The notes beneath the pieces were generated by a model. It made no database searches. It had not been told where the DNA came from and saw nothing but the letters and a program-made list of their open reading frames with translations. From Eubacterium sp. (lineage in GTDB: Bacteria; Bacillota; Clostridia; Lachnospirales; Lachnospiraceae): DNA of 36,524 bases. Numbering within the stretch: the first letter of the stretch is position 1; the number at the start of each line of letters is the position of its first letter. The stretch lies in assembly GCA_022796875.1 (NCBI GenBank), contig JAAWJJ010000039.1:1-36524 (forward strand), written 5' to 3'. Shown in pieces: positions 31,001-36,524 of this stretch. The translations under genes were made by a program, and so were the position numbers.

Positions 31001-32338
31001 GTGGAAAATTTGAAAGCATGTGTTGTTCCCGTTCGGTTCAGAGAAGCAAATGAAAGAGAACAAAAAGAATTTGAACAACAACTAGAACGGCTGAAAGAAT
31101 ATTATGGCGACGTAGCCAAATTTCTGCATCTGGTTCAGGCAGGCGATGAACTGCCGGAAGCCGATGCGATCATATTTCCGCAATTGATCGGAGCTGCATA
31201 TCGCTACAAAGATCAGTTAAAGTCCTATGACAAACCTATGGTAGTCCTTACTTCCCAGTTTGGAACCGTGGAAATGTGGGATTGGGAAATTATTTCTTTT
31301 TTAAGAAGCGAGGGAATGAACGTCTTTTCGCCTTATAACATTGAACTGGCAAAAGTTATTTTGCGTGCTATTGCTGTGAAAAAACACCTGGTCGGCGCTA
31401 AATTCCTGATGTTTCAAGACGAACCGGGAGAGGGGATGCAGGCAAATATCTTCAAACGTTTTTACTGGTGGGAACAGCAATGTACGGAACAGATGGAAAA
31501 ATCATTCGGTATCCAGATTATTTATAAAAGCTGGAAAGAGGTAAACCAAAAAGCCGCAGAAGTAGACGACGCATCCGCAAAAGCTTTATTTGAAACATGG
31601 AATGTGAAAACGGAAAACCTTAACGACCAGTACAAACTGCTGCCTGCAAAATTATATATTGCAATTAAAGAAGTGATTGACGAAGCCGGCGGCGTCGACG
31701 GTATCGGCGCAAACTGCCTGAATGAATCCATGCATTGTCAGACAACCCCTTGTCTTGTCTGGAATATGCTATTTGAAAAAGAGGGCATCATCTGGTGCTG
31801 TGAAGGAGATACTCTGACGATGCTAAGTACTTATATCCTTTATCAGTCCCTGAAACAGCCGATTATGATGACAAATATTTATCCGTTCCTTGTCGGAAAA
31901 GCGGCATGCAGCCATGAAAAGATAGACGATTTTCCAGAAGTGGACGAACCGGAAAATCATGCGCTTGGAGTACACTGCGGTTACGCAGGATTTGCACCGA
32001 GATCTTTCTGTTCTAAATGGAAAATGGTACCGAAAGTATTGGAAATCGTAGATGAAAAAGCCTATATGATTGACTGCGAACTCCCGGAAGGAGATATTGT
32101 ACTTGCCAAAATCATGCCTACGTTTGACAAGATCACTGTAATTCCTGCAAAGCTGGAAAAATACGTGCAATTTCCGGGAACGGACGCCAGAAATGCTTCT
32201 CTGATCTATTACCAGAACGGAGAGGGCGTTATGGAAGAACTTTCCAGCCATCACCAGATGATTATTACCGGAAAACAAAAAGCAAAAATCGAACAAATTG
32301 CAAAAGTATTCCATTGGGAAGCAAAGATCATACAGTAA
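31001..32338 (+). CDS. L-fucose/L-arabinose isomerase-like family protein
   Basis: The protein of about 445 residues resembles the FucI/AraA-like fold by its layout and motifs: VVLTSQFGTVEMWDWE, ANCLNESMHCQTTPCLVWNM, and a C-terminal beta domain. Likely metal residues are Glu near 234-240 and the later CEGD segment. The GTG at 31001 is chosen because AAAGGCGGTGA lies just upstream; an in-frame GTG at 30992 falls inside that site. It may isomerise an aldose or ketose, or act on a related sugar derivative. It is the last gene of the operon and is followed by a strong terminator. Confidence 0.75.
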   Translation: MENLKACVVPVRFREANEREQKEFEQQLERLKEYYGDVAKFLHLVQAGDELPEADAIIFPQLIGAAYRYKDQLKSYDKPMVVLTSQFGTVEMWDWEIISFLRSEGMNVFSPYNIELAKVILRAIAVKKHLVGAKFLMFQDEPGEGMQANIFKRFYWWEQQCTEQMEKSFGIQIIYKSWKEVNQKAAEVDDASAKALFETWNVKTENLNDQYKLLPAKLYIAIKEVIDEAGGVDGIGANCLNESMHCQTTPCLVWNMLFEKEGIIWCCEGDTLTMLSTYILYQSLKQPIMMTNIYPFLVGKAACSHEKIDDFPEVDEPENHALGVHCGYAGFAPRSFCSKWKMVPKVLEIVDEKAYMIDCELPEGDIVLAKIMPTFDKITVIPAKLEKYVQFPGTDARNASLIYYQNGEGVMEELSSHHQMIITGKQKAKIEQIAKVFHWEAKIIQ

Positions 32339-32366
32339 ATGGTTTTTTAAAACTGAAAGAACCGGT

Positions 32367-32398
32367 AAAAAGGGAGCGTACTGATATGCTCCCTTTTT
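32367..32398 (+). terminator. Strong rho-independent terminator of the sugar operon
   Basis: AAAAAGGGAGC (32367-32377) and GCTCCCTTTTT (32388-32398) form a perfect 11-pair stem that includes the T-run. It ends the plus-strand sugar operon and faces the convergent ATPase gene, whose stop lies at 32418. The symmetric A/T tails allow function in both directions. Confidence 0.9.
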
Positions 32399-32417
32399 AT
32401 CTATTTACAAATCTTTG

Positions 32418-33623
32418 TCAATCGGCCAGTCCCAGAAGCCAATCTCTTGCATTGATGCAGCGGATTCCGTCATACTGTACTTCCGGATCATCGTCAAGCG
32501 TTAGAATAACTTTCGGAAAATGATCGTGAATTGACTGCAATGGTTTCAATTCTTTTTCTAACAACTTTTTATCACGGATCGACCAGGCCGCCTGATAATA
32601 AATAATGCCTCTGTTCTTCTGAGCAACAAAGTCAACCTCATACGCATCCGTCTTACCTACATATACGTCGAATCCGCGCCTTAACAATTCCAGGTATATC
32701 ATATTCTCCAGAACACAATTGAGATCCGACTGCTTTGACCCAACCAGCATGAATCTCATTCCGACATCGGCAATATAATATTTTTCCAGTGTTTTCAAAT
32801 ATTGCTTATCTTTTATGTTATATCTCTTTACCTGATAAATAATATAATTTTCCGATAATGCTTTCAGGTATTTTTCTACCGTTTTGACATCAATTTTATT
32901 TCCCTCTGCCGTCATCAAATCAGAAATTTTCTTTGGCGACAACGTATTTCCGATCTGGCAATACAGGAAGCGCAAAACTTTTTTCAGCAGTATCGTATCC
33001 GTAATTTTCTTTTGGCTGACGATATCTTTTACAACGATTGTATTATAAATACTATCCAGGTAATCACGGATTTCATGCTGCTGCCCTTTCAGTTCCGCCG
33101 CATAGGGAAACGAGCTGTATTTGATATACCCAGCGTACTTAACGCCTCTGTCAATCATACTGCCGGTGCTTTCCATATATTCTTTAAAAGAATACGGAAA
33201 CATATTAATCTGTACATACCGCCCGGAAATAACAGAAAAAGCCTCTTCAGAAAACAGATATTTATTGGAACCTGTAACATATATGTCAACATTTTTCCTG
33301 TGATACAACAAATCAATTATCTTCGGAAATCCGTCTGCAAGATAAACCTCATCAAGAAATACATAATTCATTTCTTCTTTTACCAGATGTTCTTCCAGAT
33401 ATTCCGTCAGCTTCTTCAAATCCGTTAATTCTTCATTATCAATATCTTCAAAATTGATCGAAATAATCTGTTCTTCCCTGATGCCGTATTCCCGTAATCT
33501 GTCCTGATATATTTTCAGAAACACGGTTTTTCCGCAGCGGCGGATTCCCGTCAGAATTTTAATAATCCGTTTATCCTTAAAAGCAATCATCCTGTTTAAG
33601 TACCAGGTCCTTTGTATTAACAT
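32418..33623 (-). CDS. AAA-type ATPase with DUF4143 domain
   Basis: This 401-residue protein has Walker A GIRRCGKTVFL near 26-36, Walker B MNYVFLDEVYL near 88-98 and a C-terminal DUF4143 domain with a nuclease-like end (DVYVGKTDAYEVDFVAQKNR). It is a typical AAA_14/DUF4143 protein. These are common, often multicopy genes in gut anaerobes, with unknown function; toxin or defence roles have been suggested but not shown. It is monocistronic and convergent with the sugar operon. Its promoter region holds repeated TTTGGA-type sites. Confidence 0.9.
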   Translation of the reverse strand: MLIQRTWYLNRMIAFKDKRIIKILTGIRRCGKTVFLKIYQDRLREYGIREEQIISINFEDIDNEELTDLKKLTEYLEEHLVKEEMNYVFLDEVYLADGFPKIIDLLYHRKNVDIYVTGSNKYLFSEEAFSVISGRYVQINMFPYSFKEYMESTGSMIDRGVKYAGYIKYSSFPYAAELKGQQHEIRDYLDSIYNTIVVKDIVSQKKITDTILLKKVLRFLYCQIGNTLSPKKISDLMTAEGNKIDVKTVEKYLKALSENYIIYQVKRYNIKDKQYLKTLEKYYIADVGMRFMLVGSKQSDLNCVLENMIYLELLRRGFDVYVGKTDAYEVDFVAQKNRGIIYYQAAWSIRDKKLLEKELKPLQSIHDHFPKVILTLDDDPEVQYDGIRCINARDWLLGLAD

Positions 33624-33651
33624 TATTTCATCCTTTCAGATTTGATAATGT

Positions 33652-33737
33652 TATTATACTCCAAACTTCAACTTTATTTCAATAGTTTTTGGATTATAAT
33701 CCAATAATTATTTAATTTCAAGTAAAGTTTGGATTAT
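33652..33737. promoter_or_regulatory. Promoter and operator repeats of the DUF4143 ATPase gene
   Basis: On the minus strand, TTGAAA (33677-33682) and TATAAT (33653-33658) are 18 bases apart. The 16-base perfect palindrome TTGGATTATAATCCAA (33689-33704) lies just upstream of the -35. AGTTTGGA occurs in opposite orientations at about 33660-33667 (minus, next to the -10) and 33726-33733 (plus). The layout suggests a regulator binding three related sites. The remainder of 33624-33965 is AT-rich leader of the collagen-like gene with one hairpin. Confidence 0.6.
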
Positions 33738-33849
33738 TTTTACTATAAGATCAACTAAAATGTAAGGTTATTGATCTGGTTCCTCTGAAAATATGTGAAA
33801 CCTGTATACTGGAAAACAAAATTTTATTCTACGCATACTATTAATTAAG

Positions 33850-33870
33850 CCCTGTAAGTCTATTACAGGG
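33850..33870 (+). repeat. Stem-loop upstream of the collagen-like gene
   Basis: CCCTGTAA (33850-33857) and TTACAGGG (33863-33870) pair perfectly around GTCTA. No T-run follows. It lies about 95 bases before the collagen-like start and could be an operator or a leader structure. Confidence 0.45.
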
Positions 33871-33965
33871 AATATATCAGAGATTTCATTTTCGTTATAC
33901 CAATGTTCTAAAACTTATTAAAACATATTATTAAGCTATAAAATATATAAATGAGGTGATTTTTA

Positions 33966-34910
33966 TTGAATAATTTTAATGACAATTTTATGTTTAATCT
34001 TCAAAATCTATTTGGATTGGGAAATAATTATAACAGAAACAATAATCAAAATACTACTCATCTTTCCTCTTCTTTAGTACCCGATGAGAATACAGATACA
34101 GCAGATCCTCCTGCTTCCACCAATGAATGTGGGCAATCTGACCAACAGGACTGCAGTTGTGAATCTATCCAACAAAACAATAACCAGGATTGCGAAAATA
34201 CTTATCCTCTTTGCTGTGACAATATTTGTAAAATTCTTCCTAATCTTTCTTATGATGGAGGTTGTGGAAATTCCTATCCACTTTACTGTCCGAATAAATG
34301 CTGGGAAATGGGACCTCAGGGACCAAAGGGCGAACCCGGACCTCAAGGGCCAAGAGGCGAACCTGGACCTCAGGGCTTGCCCGGTGAACGTGGGGAAACA
34401 GGACCTCAGGGAGTCACAGGACCTCAAGGGCCACAGGGAGTTACAGGACCTCAGGGGCCAAGAGGTGAACCAGGACCGCGTGGACCTGCAGGCCCTGTCG
34501 GCTATCCTCAAAACAGCGCGTTTGCATCATTTTTGAACCAGGATCTTATTCTGCCGGAAAACGCAAGCTTTCCACTTAAAATAGATATACCGGATATTAC
34601 ACAAAATATAACTCCTTACAATGATTACTCTGTCATGATGACTCCTGGATGTTATGCAATCTATTATTATATATCCACCGTTATGAAAGGACATGGCTTT
34701 ATCAAACTTACGCCAATATTCAATGACTGTTTACAGACAGTATACTCTGCCTGTGCAGAAACGTCAAAACGGAAAGAAACGCTTATAATATCAAGATATT
34801 TTATTATTGAAATTAAAAGCACATCTACATTATTTTTCGAGTGGGATTCTTCTGCAGGCGCTTCCATAATTAACAGCAATTTGAGTATAACCAAACTCGG
34901 CAGACAATAA
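33966..34910 (+). CDS. Collagen-like surface protein with Cys-rich N-terminus and globular C-terminal domain
   Basis: This 314-residue protein has three parts. Residues 1-115 are Asn/Gln-rich, with about a dozen cysteines from 55 on. Residues 116-181 are 22 unbroken Gly-X-Y triplets, with many GPQ, GPR and GEP. Residues 182-314 form a probable beta-rich (C1q/TNF- or BclA-C-like) trimerisation domain. The start is a TTG at 33966 with GAGGTGAT upstream. No standard signal peptide is visible, as in many Firmicutes collagen-like and exosporium proteins. A glycosyltransferase follows by 24 bases, suggesting glycosylation of this protein. Confidence 0.88.
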   Translation: MNNFNDNFMFNLQNLFGLGNNYNRNNNQNTTHLSSSLVPDENTDTADPPASTNECGQSDQQDCSCESIQQNNNQDCENTYPLCCDNICKILPNLSYDGGCGNSYPLYCPNKCWEMGPQGPKGEPGPQGPRGEPGPQGLPGERGETGPQGVTGPQGPQGVTGPQGPRGEPGPRGPAGPVGYPQNSAFASFLNQDLILPENASFPLKIDIPDITQNITPYNDYSVMMTPGCYAIYYYISTVMKGHGFIKLTPIFNDCLQTVYSACAETSKRKETLIISRYFIIEIKSTSTLFFEWDSSAGASIINSNLSITKLGRQ

Positions 34911-34934
34911 TTCAAAAAGGGAGATTTTATCCAT

Positions 34935-36032
34935 ATGATAACAATCAGTCTTTGTATGATCGTAAAAAATGAAGAGAGGCATATTGCACGCTGCCTGAAC
35001 AGCGTAGCAGAACTTGTAGATGAAATAGTAATTGTAGATACCGGATCAACAGATCGAACAGTAGAAATAGCATCGGATTATACATCCAATATCTATTCTT
35101 TTCCATGGAACGATAATTTTTCTGACGCCAGAAACTATTCTTTTTCCAAAGCCTCTATGCAATACTGTATGTGGATGGATGCCGATGATATTCTTGAAGA
35201 AACACAAAAGAACAAATTTTTGCAGTTAAAGCAGACTTTATCAGCAAATACCGAAATTGTAATGATGAAGTATCATACATCCTTTGATGAAGCGGGCAAC
35301 CCGTCTTTTTCCTATTTCAGAGAAAGATGGATCCTAAACAGTACTCAATATCAATGGAGCGGCGCAGTCCATGAAGTAATTCCTCCGATCGGCTGCATCG
35401 TTTATTCTGATATTGCCATTTCCCATAAAAAAATAAGCGCTGCAGATCCTGACCGTAACCTGAACATATACCGAAAAATGCTCGCAGAAGGAAAGACTTT
35501 TGATCCACGACAGCAATATTATTATGGACGGGAGTTGTACTATCACAAACTATATGAAGAAGCTATTTCTGTATTAGAACAATTTCTGCTTAACAAACAG
35601 GGTTGGATTGAAAACAAAATAGAAGCATGTTCTGTATGTGCAGACTGTTATTATCAGCTCGGACAGGAACAATCCTCTTTAAATACTCTTTTACGCAGTA
35701 TGAGTTTTGATTTGCCAAGAGCCGAACTATGCTGCGAAATTGGAAAATATTTTCTGGAACATGAGAATTACCAGACTGCCATCTATTGGTATGAAACTGC
35801 ACTGAACAGACCCCAAAATGAATATTCGGGCGGTTTTGTTATTCCTGATTGCTATAATTATATCCCTTTTTTACAATTATGCGTATGTTTTGACAAAATT
35901 GGCGATCGAAAAAAAGCACAGGATTACAATGAAAAAGCAGGTGCATGTAAGCCCTATTCCAAAGCATATCTTTACAACAAGCAATATTTTGACAGCTTTA
36001 ATGACGCAACAGCTGAACAATTAAACAAATGA
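34935..36032 (+). CDS. Family 2 glycosyltransferase with TPR-like C-terminal half
   Basis: This 365-residue protein has an N-terminal GT2 domain (ISLCMIVKNEERHIARCLNS, VDTGSTDRT, and the DxD-type MDADD near 76-80). Its C-terminal half is helical, with TPR-like repeats (YYYGRELYYHKLYEEAISVL, YETALNRPQ). Such GT2-TPR proteins glycosylate peptides or surface proteins in Firmicutes. It starts 24 bases after the collagen-like gene with a GGGAG site and no promoter between, so the two form one unit. The TPR half may recognise the collagen-like acceptor (inference). Confidence 0.87.
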   Translation: MITISLCMIVKNEERHIARCLNSVAELVDEIVIVDTGSTDRTVEIASDYTSNIYSFPWNDNFSDARNYSFSKASMQYCMWMDADDILEETQKNKFLQLKQTLSANTEIVMMKYHTSFDEAGNPSFSYFRERWILNSTQYQWSGAVHEVIPPIGCIVYSDIAISHKKISAADPDRNLNIYRKMLAEGKTFDPRQQYYYGRELYYHKLYEEAISVLEQFLLNKQGWIENKIEACSVCADCYYQLGQEQSSLNTLLRSMSFDLPRAELCCEIGKYFLEHENYQTAIYWYETALNRPQNEYSGGFVIPDCYNYIPFLQLCVCFDKIGDRKKAQDYNEKAGACKPYSKAYLYNKQYFDSFNDATAEQLNK

Positions 36033-36237
36033 GAACCCATTTCCTTTGTTTTTCGTCTTTTCGAGTGTTATAACTAAATATATTCTGATATTATAATACA
36101 ATATTATTAATATTCAGATATATTATAAATTTATTCTAAAATATGTAACAAATAAAAGAACTACGCATAAAATATTTGTAGAAAAAGGTACTATTTAGTA
36201 TTTTTTTCTACAAAATATTAGAAAGGATTTGGTTTAT
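36033..36237 (+). other. AT-rich intergenic leader of the second collagen-like gene
   Basis: No gene is seen. The stretch is very AT-rich, with several near-TATAAT and TTAATATTC-type blocks, including a loose inverted repeat of ATATTCTGATAT and ATATTCAGATAT-like sequence near 36078-36125. It probably carries the promoter of the short collagen-like gene. Confidence 0.35.
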
Positions 36238-36429
36238 ATGGATAATAAGAATCCATGCTGCAACTGTCAAAATCAATGCTGTCCTTCTTGCTGTGAACGT
36301 GGACCTGCAGGACCGAAAGGTGATCAGGGGCCTATGGGGCCTATGGGTATAAAAGGAGATACCGGCTGTCCCGGACCAAAAGGTGACAAAGGCGATCCCG
36401 GACCTATGGGGCCTCAGGGTATTCCTTGA
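36238..36429 (+). CDS. Short collagen-like protein, probably truncated
   Basis: This protein of about 63 residues has a Cys-rich head ([20 protein letters not shown]) and 14 Gly-X-Y triplets, ending abruptly at GPQGIP and TGA. The ATG at 36238 follows GAAAGGA. Relatives, including the one at 33966, have a C-terminal domain after the triplets, and none follows here. The stop lies where the sequence changes character and a new gene's leader begins, so the 3' part has probably been cut off by an insertion. It could also be a naturally short protein. Confidence 0.7.
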   Translation: MDNKNPCCNCQNQCCPSCCERGPAGPKGDQGPMGPMGIKGDTGCPGPKGDKGDPGPMGPQGIP

Positions 36430-36524
36430 TGTTGTATCATTTTAGTTGACACCTTATACACAAGGATTTGATGTATAATCAAAGAGAAATAAGGAGGCAA
36501 CTAAAATGGCAAAAAAACAACGGA
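36427..36524 (+). mobile_element. Probable left end of an insertion sequence (IS3-like)
   Basis: Immediately after the collagen triplets stop, the sequence TGTTGTATCATTTTAGTTGA begins at 36430. It resembles the TG-starting ends of IS3-group elements in general form only. It is followed by a short leader and a new ORF at 36506 that begins MAKKQR, as many transposase OrfA proteins do. The element runs off the window. The identification rests on the abrupt gene end and the ORF start, so it is tentative. Confidence 0.4.
36506..36524 (+). CDS. Start of a gene cut by the window edge (possible transposase)
   Basis: ATG at 36506 follows a strong AAGGAGG (36491-36497). Six codons are visible (MAKKQR), a basic start common in IS transposase OrfA proteins. 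Nothing more can be said. Confidence 0.45.

Noticed and set aside
34318..34510. Collagen-triplet DNA as a possible CRISPR or tandem array
   Set aside because: The periodicity is nine bases or multiples of three and codes for Gly-X-Y. There are no equal-length spacers.
34084..34536. 150-codon alternative frame inside the collagen-like gene, with its own repeats
   Set aside because: The repeats are the out-of-frame reading of the Gly-X-Y DNA. The collagen frame has a proper start site and full domain structure.
36446..36479. TTGACA (36446) with TATAAT (36474) as a consensus promoter
   Set aside because: The spacer is 22 bases, too long for a sigma-70 promoter. The -10 may still be used with another -35.

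Overview
This window looks like chromosomal DNA from a strictly anaerobic Clostridia bacterium, most likely a Lachnospiraceae-type gut commensal. The evidence is strong AGGAGG-type ribosome binding sites, a bifurcating [FeFe]-hydrogenase module, ferredoxin-linked 2-oxoacid and aldehyde oxidoreductases, and Gly-X-Y collagen-like surface proteins. The taxonomic call is inference. No rRNA, tRNA or CRISPR array was found.

Layout. (1) Positions 1-2937, minus strand: hydC, a small [2Fe-2S] ferredoxin, hydB and the start of hydA, an NAD- and ferredoxin-linked hydrogenase. (2) 3064-6196, minus: a GPH-type transporter and two SDR dehydrogenases; the second SDR lacks the catalytic lysine. (3) 6500-8100: a decayed strip with an intact RelB/DinJ-type antitoxin, a broken BrnT/BrnA remnant, a frameshifted helix-turn-helix gene and unrecognised small ORFs. 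(4) 8361-20221, plus: a catabolic island. It holds a four-subunit 2-oxoacid:ferredoxin oxidoreductase, an unknown 164-residue protein, an Fe-ADH, a Zn-ADH, an HpcH/HpaI aldolase, an MBL-fold hydrolase, an OFA-type carboxylate transporter, a four-cluster ferredoxin with an AOR-family tungsten enzyme, and an ABM-fold protein. Two LysR regulators follow. (5) 22274-23993: an orphan Phd/YefM antitoxin and a PurF paralogue whose glutaminase site is dismantled. (6) 24074-32338: a DeoR repressor divergent from a six-gene sugar or cyclitol operon (two Gfo/Idh oxidoreductases, an MDR dehydrogenase, an FGGY kinase, a TIM-barrel isomerase and a fucose-isomerase-like protein), closed by a strong terminator. 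(7) 32418-36524: an AAA/DUF4143 ATPase, a collagen-like protein followed by a TPR glycosyltransferase, and a second collagen-like gene that stops abruptly where a probable insertion sequence begins.

How the genes may work together (inference). Regions 2 and 4 suggest import of an organic acid or sugar-derived compound, oxidation or reduction by SDR and MDR enzymes, possible ring opening by the MBL hydrolase, and retro-aldol cleavage to pyruvate (or another 2-oxoacid) and an aldehyde. The aldehyde could then be reduced by the Fe-ADH or oxidised by the AOR. The 2-oxoacid could be oxidised by the ferredoxin-dependent oxidoreductase, with the hydrogenase balancing ferredoxin and NADH. The promoters of the 2-oxoacid oxidoreductase and Zn-ADH units share conserved blocks, which supports joint control. 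The substrate cannot be read from the sequence, and this island is the best candidate for an undescribed pathway. The collagen/glycosyltransferase pair is a second, separate system, probably a glycosylated surface fibre.
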